Source: Echinometra lucunter
Taxonomy: Eukaryota > Echinodermata > Echinoidea > Camarodonta > Echinometridae
Direction of reading: 5' to 3'
DNA: 64,000 nt
Assembly (NCBI GenBank): GCA_029962745.1
Contig: CM057152.1
Span: 25,914,507 to 25,978,506 of the forward strand
The notes beneath the pieces were generated by a model that was not told the origin of the DNA, did not search any database, and worked only from the letters and a program-made list of their open reading frames with translations. A program made the position numbers and the translations under genes. Of the stretch, positions 54,884 through 64,000 are shown piece by piece; the first letter of the stretch is position 1, and every line of letters begins with the position of its first letter.

Positions 54884-56188
54884 TGTCCTGAGTTGGTCGG
54901 TGTTAGGTCATGTCCGATATTTGACCAATGAGAGAACTTTGAGGTCAAGATGGAAGGTGGTATGTCTCAAGGTAGAATGTACATGGTAGGACAGTGAACT
55001 CAGACATACGTTCAAATGTCACGTATTATACACTCTATGCTTCCATGCAGTGGTGGATTCATGTGCCCCCCCCCCCCCCACACCCCCTTGCAACCCAAGT
55101 GTAAATCGTCTTCACCCCCTTCCTCGGACCTGATAAACCTTTTATTTTGTGCTTGCCAGAGAATTTGGAAGGAAAAAGAGACACCCCAGTATAATGTGTG
55201 ATGACCCCCCCCCCCCTTTTTTTTTTTTCTTGTAGGAAAATTTTCTGTGATTTGTTCCCCCTCTTTCACAAAATCCTGGAACCCCCTGCTTTCATATATT
55301 TGAAGGTATGAAAAGGGTACATTCAAAAGATAAAGAATCACACAGAGAAAAGAAAGAGTAGAGCAAAAATATATATCTTTGAAAAAAAAAGACTGATAAA
55401 GAAAAAAATAATACATAAGTGCTCACTAAAATCATACTGATATCAAACCACTTCTTTCTTATTATCTGCACTTTCAATCTGTTTCCTAATTCTTCCATGG
55501 ATAAAGAAAATATGTATTCATATTGAAAACAAAATATTAATGTTTTTCATTATTGTAACTTACCCTTTCTTTCGGTACTTTTATACCGAAATACACACAC
55601 ACACACACAAAATTCCACCTTTTTCAGACGTTTTCAGAGGTTACGACCAGATTTGACCCGATTGGAAAGAGAGAGGGGGGGGGGGGGGGAATGGCATGTG
55701 GCACATTAGCGATCACATTGAATCAGAATGACCAGATGTAATATACAAACGGCACTTTACGAATGGTCAAGGCTTGTCCTGAATCGAATCACAGCCAAAT
55801 ATCCCTTTGTCCTCTTTGTGGTCACTGGGCTAGTAGTAATTGATTTTTGAGGATTTCATTTGCGTAACTTGCCTATAATGCAAATAAAAGATGCAATCAT
55901 GGCAATGATATATTTTGAAGATCTTCAAACGAGCTTGTTTAAACACAAATCCCTTTCCATATAAAAATTACTATGTCATTGTGCACAGGACCAAGTACTA
56001 TTAATAGATTACCAGAATTTCTTTCTTTTTTTTTTTTTTGCTTCCCTCTATCCAAAACGTGGGGGATGCGCCCCCCCCCCCCCACACACACACACACAAA
56101 AAAAAAAGCAGTGAGGGATTTGTGCCCATGCACGGGAGTTGCACGATATACAGTACAAAATAACTACTAGGGAAAAAATAACCCACCC

Positions 56189-56190
<2 letters not shown>
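54884..56190. other. Intergenic with a one-ended hAT-like start and poly-C/poly-T runs
   Basis: CAGTGGTGGATTCATGTG followed by a C run starts at 55048 and resembles a hAT-type end; no matching right end is found. Poly-C/poly-T occurs at 55205-55230, poly-G at 55677-55690, and poly-C with CA at 56071-56098. Confidence 0.35.

Positions 56191-56251
<61 letters not shown>
56191..56251. repeat. (CT)n microsatellite
   Basis: An uninterrupted CT run of about 57 bases. Confidence 0.95.
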
Positions 56252-56253
<2 letters not shown>

Positions 56254-56439
56254 AAAAAAAGAGAAAAATCTTAATCGATAGCGCATTGTGCAACTACAAA
56301 ATCAAACAAAAACCAAAAACAAAACATATTTAGTAACCTGCAGACTCAACAAGCTCTGCTTTTCATACAGGTTCCTTCATATTTCACTCTATTCAAACGT
56401 CTTCTGTAATTACTTTTTACTCACTCCGTTATTTTTGAT

Positions 56440-56555
56440 TTACACGAATGTTCATGCTATTGTCACATTTTTCTATATACTATGTCATTGTTAAATGACT
56501 ATTTGTTACATTTCATGTTATGTGAAATATGAGAATAAAATTCAAATTCAACTTC
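56440..56555 (+). repeat. LINE-like 3' tail
   Basis: TGTCATTGTTAAATGAC, then ATGTGAAATATGAGAATAAA and ATTCAAATTCAACTTC: an AATAAA word followed by a short repeat, as in LINE tails. Confidence 0.45.
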
Positions 56556-57206
56556 AAAATTAGCACCTTTGCTCTAATTTCAAATGAATTATATTGATGT
56601 TCTCGAAATATTTCGCATTTCTTTCATTTCAGAACGCTGTCACCCGCCACTGAAAATTGTCTCTAATCGTGCTTTCATCTGTAAGTGATTGGTGTAGATT
56701 AGAGATGCACTATTCAAATTTCAGTATCTCTTTTAGTAATATAAGATTGTACTCACTGAAAATACAGTGATTTAAAGAAAAAAAAATCATCCACAATCCA
56801 GTTTCTTTGATCTTCTTTTATCTGACTTAATGGAAGTTATCATGAATTCCCAAAGTCAAGCTCACTAAATAAATGATGAAACTACCGCATTTTTTTTTGG
56901 GGGGGGGGAGGGGGGAGGGGGGGGTGCATCTACTGACTTCATTTTGGAGGTAAATTTTCAACTATACAAGAACGGCAGAAGTAAAGCAGAGGAGTACTGC
57001 CAAAAATGGTGAAATTTCCCAAAACTAAACGTGGTAAAAGGGAACTTCTGTAAATTCATTTTCATATCTAATCATAAATACATAAATTGTTAATCACCTC
57101 CTGTGAATTGGTGGTCATCATGACTTTGACTGCATAAAGACGGGTCAAGATCAAACAATAAGCTATAATAGCCTCGCAATGGTGACGTCAGCATGGTCAA
57201 TAGTAT

Positions 57207-57210
<4 letters not shown>

Positions 57211-57263
<53 letters not shown>
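57211..57263. repeat. (CT)n microsatellite
   Basis: A C run followed by uninterrupted CT. Confidence 0.95.
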
Positions 57264-57265
<2 letters not shown>

Positions 57266-57379
57266 TTATGCACACGAACACGAACACACACACTCTTCCA
57301 TTAATCTTCTCTGGCATTTCTCTCCTGGAATTCTTTCTTCCGCTATAAAATGTGTTTGTCATGTCACGTGTGCGCTTAG

Positions 57380-57770
57380 TCATTCTATTACGATTAATGA
57401 TTGGTCAAGTGTCCAGTTCATTTTACGACCATGGTCAAGATGGCCAAGTAAGTTGAAGGTTACAATGGCCTCAATATTTGGGCCATTTCAATCTTCGCGG
57501 TCAAGTCAAGGTAAGGAGTAATCCATTATGATAAAGTTATGCGATGTGGTTTACTTTATCAAATCCGTAATTAAACAATTTCCCTACCAGCGTCTTTGTT
57601 TTTCTGTTTTCACCTTCTGACTTTTATGAACTGGGCCGCTAATCTTACAGGTCACCGCTGGACATTGGCCAGTTGTTTAAAAATTGACTTTACAGCCAGA
57701 CAATGGCGAAACTTTGTCATTCTAGCCTGCAATTCGTGAATAAAAAGAAACTTGTTTACCAAACAAAGAT
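57380..57770. other. Non-repetitive block, possible regulatory DNA
   Basis: Contains ATTACGATTAATGATTGG, GGTTTACTTTATCAAATCCG and AATTAAACAATTT, that is homeodomain-, GATA- and Sox-like words in unique sequence. Function is inference only. Confidence 0.2.
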
Positions 57771-57782
57771 CACGGAGAGAGG

Positions 57783-57816
<34 letters not shown>

Positions 57817-57901
57817 AATGGGGAATATTTTGTGGGCGCGCGCACGCGTGCGTTGTGTACGTATGAATGGCCATGAGGGGTCAGTTTCACATGTAACTGA
57901 T

Positions 57902-58302
57902 ACTGCTTTCACATCAAGGTACGGTCGCTGCGACCGGTCGCTGCGACCGTACCCAGCGACCGATCGGACGTGCTTTCACACCTCCGTCAAAATTTGGTCA
58001 GGCCCAGAGCGATCGGTCGCTGTATAGCTGACCTAGCCGGAAGCGGAAGTAGAGATAGTGCGTAGGCATGTATGGGGGTCATTGCATTTCGATCGGTTGC
58101 TGAGTACGATGTGCTTTCACATCTAGCTTGCATCGGTCGCGATCGGTCGCTGAAGTACCTCAGCGACCGTACTCAGCGACCGATCGTTTTTGACCAAAAC
58201 GATCGGTCGCAGCGACCGATGAAATGCTTTCACACTATGATTTCATCGGGCGCAGCGACCGGTCGCAGCGACCGTACCTTGGTGTGAAAGCAGTATACTG
58301 CT
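57902..58302. mobile_element. CGGTCGCTG-family palindromic MITE, copy 2
   Basis: It starts TACTGCTTTCACATCAAGG and ends CCTTGGTGTGAAAGCAGTA. The order of internal blocks (GAAGCGGAAGTAGAGATA, then GTCATTGCATTTCGATCGG) is the reverse complement of copy 1, so it sits in the other orientation. Confidence 0.8.
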
Positions 58303-58307
58303 TTCAC

Positions 58308-58617
58308 TGCTTATACTGCTTTCACACCAAGGTACGGTCGCTGCGACCGTACCCAGCGACCGAAGAATCATAGTGTGAAAGCATTTCATCGTACTCAGCG
58401 ACCGATCGTCTTGGTCAAAAAGATCGGTCGCTGAGTACGGTCGCTGAGGTACTTCAGCGACCGTACCCAGCGACCGTACCTTGGTGTGAAAGCACATCGT
58501 ACTCAGCGACCGATCGAAATGCAATGACCCCCCATACATGCACACGCGCTATCTCTACTTCCGCTTCCGGCTAGGTCAGCTGTACAGCGACCGATCGCTC
58601 TGGGCCTGACCAAAATT
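58308..58617. mobile_element. CGGTCGCTG-family MITE, copy 3 (truncated)
   Basis: It starts ACTGCTTTCACACCAAGG right after copy 2, in the orientation of copy 1, and includes the TATCTCTACTTCCGCTTCCG block. It stops after GGCCTGACCAAAAT, where copy 1 goes on to its right end, so about 80 terminal bases are missing. Confidence 0.75.
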
Positions 58618-58915
58618 AAAGGGAAGATGTGTGTAAATTATTTTGATATATAAACATGAGTGAAAAGAGGGTATTAACGATAAATGAAAAAAATCTCGAT
58701 GCGACTATATTTTCATCATTTTGGTTTTCTTTTGCCATCCTGATGCATACCTCTAAAACATAAGTTTGGAAGTAGGAAAGTGCAGTTCAACCTTCAAGAA
58801 AACACTACAAGCCAGAAAAGAAGGGGGTCATCTACTGCTTTATTTGCTTAAGTTTTGGAAGCAACGGTAGGACATGAAATTTAGGCTTGAGGTAATTTTC
58901 TTCTTGTCTCCTATA

Positions 58916-59259
58916 CAGGGGCGGTGCTACAGGGCCAGGGGGCGGCCGCCCTATTATTTTTCAAGTGATAAAAAAAGGAGGTGAAGGAGGAGAAGGAGGA
59001 GAAGGAGGAGGAGGAGGAGGAGGAGGAGGAGGAGGAGAAGAAGAAGAAGAAGAAAAAGAAAAAAGGAAGAAGAAGAAGAAGAAGAAGAAGAAGAAGAAGA
59101 AGAAGAAGAAAGAGTATGCAAGAAGGGAGGATTGGGCCATGCAACTATTTAATAGCCCTATTTGTTCATCTATAAAACGTAAGCTCACCTGTGGGCTAAG
59201 GAGAAACCAGAAAAATACTTGCCTTCCACCCCTATCAAAATACCATGGCGCCGCCCCTG
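58916..59259. mobile_element. hAT-like MITE with purine-rich core
   Basis: The left end is CAGGGGCGGTGCTACAGG and the right end ACCATGGCGCCGCCCCTG. The core is (GGA)n/(GAA)n at 58977-59110. The flanking 8-mers (CTCCTATA and CTTCTTTT) agree at only 5 of 8 positions, so the duplication is not established. Confidence 0.6.
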
Positions 59260-59262
59260 CTT

Positions 59263-61537
59263 CTTTTAAAGAACGTATATCGTATATGTATATGTATATG
59301 TATAGCGTATACGTAACGTTCCTATCCGAAAAGCCTTGAAAGTAATCACCCCTGGCTTCAGCTCCGGCAAAAGACTATTAGCGCACATCGCATTTTAGGA
59401 ACAATCTACACCCTAAGAAGTTTTAGTGTTGCACATTAGCACATTAGTGTAATAGAAGGATTCGATTCTCATGCCTTGTGGTTCACAGTTCAGTGACTTA
59501 CTAGAAGACCACGACACCTTAGAAAAAAACTTTGTCTCCGCCCTTTAGGAAATCTAGAAGATGATAAACTGAAAAAAAAAAAAAACATCGAAATAAAACC
59601 AGAACGAACCCACTGCTTGACAGATGAGAGTTTTGAAATAAACCTCCCCAGTACAAAAAAGAAAAAAAAAATGTGACGTATTTCCCACTGTAAATCGAAA
59701 GATTAGATTGTTATGCTAGTTAGTTAGTTCGTTGTTGTCGTTGTCTTGTTGGAGTTTTTTATTATTATTATTTTTGAGGGGGTGTTGTTGTTTTTGCTTT
59801 GGTTTGCTCTTTTTTTTTTTAATCTCATGCGACCTGACATTCTGTGAACCTGTCCTGTTAACTTTATATTTTTCTAACAGTTTGCTGAATTCTTTGTCAT
59901 CTTTTTGGTGTGCGGGAGAGGAGACTGGAACAAGAAAAGTGGTTAAATCACAATTTGAAACCATTGCAGTCATGGATTTGCATAGGTTCATTGCAAATTG
60001 AGTCCATGGTGCCAGACACTCATCGACATTCCACGTCTTTCTCTTTAATTTTCATCAAAATGAGGGCAGAAGCACTATAAATTGAGATGTTAAAACACCA
60101 TTCACTTTTTACTATGTAATAGGATGAGTGTGTTTACAATTATATAGGCAAGATACCAGCATAAATCAGGACAAAATAAAACGAGTAGCATAAGGAGTGA
60201 TAAACCTGTCTTTTAGGTTACTTAATGGATAGTCTGGAATAAAAGAACTTATTTTCGTGAATTTTCGAAATTCACCGGACTGTGAACTAAAAATAGAATA
60301 TAGGGGAGTGCTTAGATCCTTCTTAATGGCGGTGCCAGACTCTTTTTTTTTCAATACATTAGACGAAAGTTCTCCAATATCTGAAAAAAAATCTGCAAGT
60401 ATCTCTCCTCGTATGATCATGTTGTTTAAAAAAGGAATCCTGTGGAAGGGGTAAAAAAAAAAAAGTCCATTAATAAAAAGAGATGTCAACATTTTTGAAT
60501 ATCCTTCTACAGTGATGAGTTATCGAATCAAGATGAAGTGAACGAAATGGGAATATGGGGGAGTCGCTGAATAATTTCATTGGCGGTATCGGACCCCAAC
60601 TTTTCCGAAACAGCGGTGCTAAATATCATCCAACATTTGAAAAAGAAAGGTCATAAAGGTTGGACCTTTGTACCTTTTCAAACCTTTTAAACGAATTTAA
60701 CAGTGGGAGGAGAAAGGGTCACACCCATTCACTTTCTATCGACGCCACTGATTATGCATGCATACAAGAGAGCATCAGAGCACAGTATTTTGCAGACAGT
60801 TAAAGTAGGAAGGATGAAATAAGATGATCAGTGTAAACCATATGAATGGAATTACCATTCCTTAACCTAGTAGATTATTGTAGATCATGCCACAAAGGAC
60901 GTGGGGGGAAAAGGGACTAACAGCCTAAATTAGATCAAAATAATGGTACATATCTTGTACAGTTTGTTCAAAAAGGACAATCATAACAGTAAAAGCCGAC
61001 ATTATAATTTTTTTAGAGGATATGCAGAAAATTGTTTCCTCTACAAACTCCGTACAGATTGAACGTTTACAGATAAAATATACAACCAAAGGTAGGTGTG
61101 TAGTAATAAAGAAGAACCAGTGCTGTCAAGAAAGCAAGAGAGGTCTTTGGTGGTAGACTAACGACCATGGTCGTTGTGACTATGGCGTCGGTTTAAATTA
61201 CATTGAACAAGCCCTTGGCCTTGTGGATCCCTGTATTTCAGGTTTAGTGATGTAACTTTAGATAAAATGAAGGGCTTGTATCAAGTTACCTTTAAACACA
61301 ATCGGATGAACTTAAATGCAAGCAGCTCCATAATGTGGAAATTAAAATACTACCTTGGTCATAATGTCAGGATAATAGAGTCTGCTGGGTGGGTACCCAT
61401 TCCTGTAACGTGGATAGCTTTTTCAAACAAAGAAACTGAAATGTTGACTGTGAAATCAAGGCAAGTATTTATGGTGTGAATAGAGGTAAAGAAATACTCC
61501 CACAAAGTTATGGTAAAGATAACAATCATCATGATCA
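59263..61537. other. Intergenic, no gene seen
   Basis: A (GTATAT)n run lies at 59278-59305. A minus-strand frame at 59991-59716 is Lys/Asn-rich and not recognised. No other feature. Confidence 0.35.
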
Positions 61538-61545
61538 TCATAGTA

Positions 61546-62900
61546 CAGGAGCGTCTTTCAAAGTGGGGGGGGGGGGCAAAAGCGAAAAAGGGCACTGGGG
61601 GAAGGGGGAAGGGGCACTAATAAAAGCTGAACCCTTCTCCACTTTCTCACACTGTAAAGCCTCTCTGATTCTTTCGAGCTATTGGTAAATGGCTCTTACC
61701 AGAGGTGAAAAGGGAAATTTGAAAGAAAATGAAATGGCAGTAGGGAGAAAAGGGGCGTTTGTCAGAAATGGGAATTTATCATAATCAAACCGGACACTCA
61801 TCAGAAGTGAAAAGAGACACTTATCAGATTCGAAGGGGGCATTAGATCGTGAGGAGAGATGGAATTTACTAGAAAGGAAAAGGAGAATTTATGAGAAATC
61901 GAATGGGCATGTATCATAAAGGGCACTTGCCGAATGGAAAAGGGACACTATCAACGGTGCTTATTGCACTTATCTTACATTAACATATGGAGAAATTGGA
62001 CATACTAAAATGGAAAAGGGATACTTATCAGAAGTAAATGAGGGAATATATCATATTTCAAATAGGGCACTTATCAGATGTTAAAAGGGGCAGCACTCTG
62101 CAGAAGAGGAATCGCACTATGAGAAACATTAATTTTATACTTAATTCTTACTGTTTTATTAAAATATCTTATCTACTTTGTTATTTATCCATGGATAGTC
62201 AGAATATAATGTGTATGTTTTTGTATATAGCGAAAATACACATAAATGTTACATTGTTTTTTTTTAAATTGTTTATTCATGAATTTGGATGATCTGCTTG
62301 GTTTAATCATATTACGTTGATATCGTAATTAAATAATTTATGCATCAGGGGGTCTACATCTTACAAGCTAAGCTTCCCAGTAGACCCCTCCACCTTGTTT
62401 TATTGCTATACATTATGATCTGTATATATACATTTTTTTTCCCAATTGGAATGTAATATATTGTGGCATGTACTTGCATGATTTGTGGAATATGAATATG
62501 AATGAACTAAACTAAACTAAACGAAAAGTGGAAGTCAAAGCGGGAAACATTCACATATTGAAAGGGACATTCACTTGAAGTGTAAACATGGTAAAAGGCG
62601 CACTTCTCAGAACACGCGCTATTAAACATGGAAAGGGCACTATTCAGACAAAAAAAGGGCGCACTTCTATGTTTTAAGAAGGGTAAACTATCTGAAACGA
62701 AAAGGGGCACTAATTAGAAGGCGAAGGGGCACTTATTAACAAAGAAAAAGGGCCCTTCTAAGAGTTAAAGGGTACTGAACAGGTTTGAAAGGGGACATTT
62801 TTTTTGGGGGGGGGTAAAAATGGGGCACTTGTTGGGTGCTTTGAAAAGTGGGGGCAATTTGTCCCGTGCCCCCCCCCTTCCCCCGGTAGAGCCGCCTCTG
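61546..62900. mobile_element. hAT-like element with ~30-bp internal repeats and a nested LINE tail
   Basis: CAGGAGCGTCTTTC at the left and GGTAGAGCCGCCTCTG at the right are hAT-type ends with G/C runs next to them. TCATAGTA (61538-61545) and TCACAGTA (62901-62908) match at 7 of 8 bases. The interior repeats GGGGCACTTATCAGAAG-like phrases with an AAAAGG spacer, in the same orientation on both sides of an insertion at about 62110-62520. That insertion ends in GAATATGAATGAACTAAACTAAACTAA and looks like a LINE/SINE tail. Confidence 0.7.
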
Positions 62901-62909
62901 TCACAGTAA

Positions 62910-64000
62910 TGATACGGTTACCATTCTGGCATTTTAGGATGCGACCGTAACCATGCAAAATGACCAGGGTTACGATTAAAAGAAACGTTATTGATCGAAA
63001 GGTAAATGTACTCTCAAAAATCATTTCAACAGAAAAGGGGTTTTATAATTCAATTTAGAAAACGTGGACATAACGCTATAGGCGTATTTTGAAAACCATC
63101 AAAGAATTTTGTTGAATCTGTTTCCGAGAATTTGACCTTGGCGACTGGCAATTAATATCAAACCGACTGAAGCCGTATGTGCCGATCACTAATGATAGCT
63201 AAGCTGCCAGACTAGCCGCTATAATGATCATGATAAATCATCGTGCATTTTATTGACGTGATAGTTTTGAACGACAGGACTGTGAAAAAAGTAACGCATG
63301 ACACTTTCTTCCAGATTTAAAAGAAAGAGAAAAAAAAAATGAGAGAAAAGGGGGTTTACATACGTATACAATTTTGAGATGTTCTGACAGCTTTGTGAAT
63401 CGTTCTGCTGATCGTAGTGGATGGGCATCCAGTGATGTAAATCTAGTTTTAAATATGGTGGGTGATGAGAAAGAAAGAGCAATTAAAAATTTCATGAAAA
63501 GGAGAGAGATAGAGAGACAAGTTAACACTTAACAGATAAACTGAGAGGCGAGTGAGTGAGTGAGATACACACAAACAGACAGAAAGGGAAAGTTGGGAGG
63601 GAGAGAGAGAGAGAGAGAGAGGTAGAGAGAGATAGAGAGATAGAGAGAAAGAGAGAAAGAGAGAGAGAGAGAGGGGGGAACGATGATGGGGTGTACAAAG
63701 ATGTGCCTTGGGTCAAGTTGTAGGAGATTTGAATTCTCTCGAGGGGAGTGAAAACCACGACTGTGCACATATCTAACGGTCAAGGTTCTCATACTGGACA
63801 TTTTCAGGCAGGAATGACATGTGTCCGGTGAGGCAACATGGACCGGTCAGTCGCCGGTTTGATGAGGTCATTTCGGGTCACCATGACGCATGACTCAAGC
63901 TATATTCGCCGTTTTCAGTGCACACACACAAAAAATGATTTACTATCGACAAGTATGCTTCGTCACCGAACAACCCCACAATGAGATAAAATGGACGTCC
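62910..64000. other. Intergenic with GA microsatellite
   Basis: An (AG)n-rich stretch lies at 63599-63674. The 63100-63260 part is non-repetitive. No gene is supported. Confidence 0.4.

Noticed and set aside
55048..55496. hAT-like element from CAGTGGTGGATTC to a CTTCCATG flank at 55489
   Set aside because: The flanking 8-mer recurs, but the sequence before the second copy has no CAGNGGCG-type inverted end, so the match is probably chance.
58911..59339. Gly/Glu/Lys-rich and Leu/Ser-rich frames on both strands
   Set aside because: They are translations of the (GGA)n/(GAA)n core of a MITE in different frames.
59716..59991. Minus-strand frame with KDDKEFSKLLEKYKVNRTGS
   Set aside because: It reads somewhat like an exon but matches no family I recognise, turns into a Lys/Asn low-complexity tail and has no consistent splice partners.
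63522..63801. Ser/Leu-repeat open frames
   Set aside because: They are translations of the GA/CT microsatellite.

Overview
This is an AT-rich, repeat-dense eukaryotic window. Three intron-rich, conserved protein-coding genes lie between long stretches of small transposable elements, microsatellites and poly-G/poly-C tracts. The gene content and repeat style (inverted-repeat MITEs, foldback elements, LINE tails, ~150-bp TGACCT arrays) suggest a marine invertebrate, possibly an echinoderm such as a sea urchin. That placement is an impression; no species can be fixed from the sequence alone. There is one assembly gap of 500 N (32353-32852).

Region by region: 1-1107 (minus) is the broken ORF1 of a Jockey/CR1-like non-LTR retrotransposon with three zinc knuckles, running off the left edge. 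1.6-11.2 kb is intergenic and almost wholly repeats: a modular CGGTCGCTG MITE, a hairpin-rich GGGTGCAAA element, a ~170-bp GCGAGCGA tandem array, a hAT-like MITE with target-site duplication (TSD), a Tc1-like inverted-repeat element and a 1.8-kb foldback palindrome. COX20 (plus strand, 11876-20247, 4 coding exons, 108 aa) encodes a cytochrome c oxidase assembly factor. GPATCH11 (minus, 21504-32086, 7 coding exons, 261 aa) converges on it and encodes a G-patch spliceosomal/centromeric protein. SRP54 (minus, 33917-43260, 14 coding exons, 508 aa) lies head-to-tail upstream of GPATCH11 and encodes the signal recognition particle GTPase. All three gene models were assembled by hand from splice-site phase plus family similarity; every junction keeps frame and uses GT/AG.

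43.4-64 kb holds no gene I can support. It contains a TIR-bounded element carrying five ~150-bp units with nuclear-receptor-like half-sites, a 937-bp insertion built around a near-perfect 600-bp palindrome, TTAA-flanked and hAT-like MITEs, LINE 3' tails, and a second locus of the CGGTCGCTG family. A few non-repetitive blocks there (for example 51.4-51.75 kb and 57.38-57.7 kb) look like possible regulatory DNA.

The three genes are housekeeping genes of unrelated pathways (respiratory complex IV assembly, RNA processing, co-translational targeting) and show no operon-like logic. The most interesting material is the structure of the mobile elements: modular palindromes, 57-bp direct repeats flanking a palindrome, an internal empty-site comparison that defines an insertion, and shared GCGAGC motifs inside otherwise different elements.
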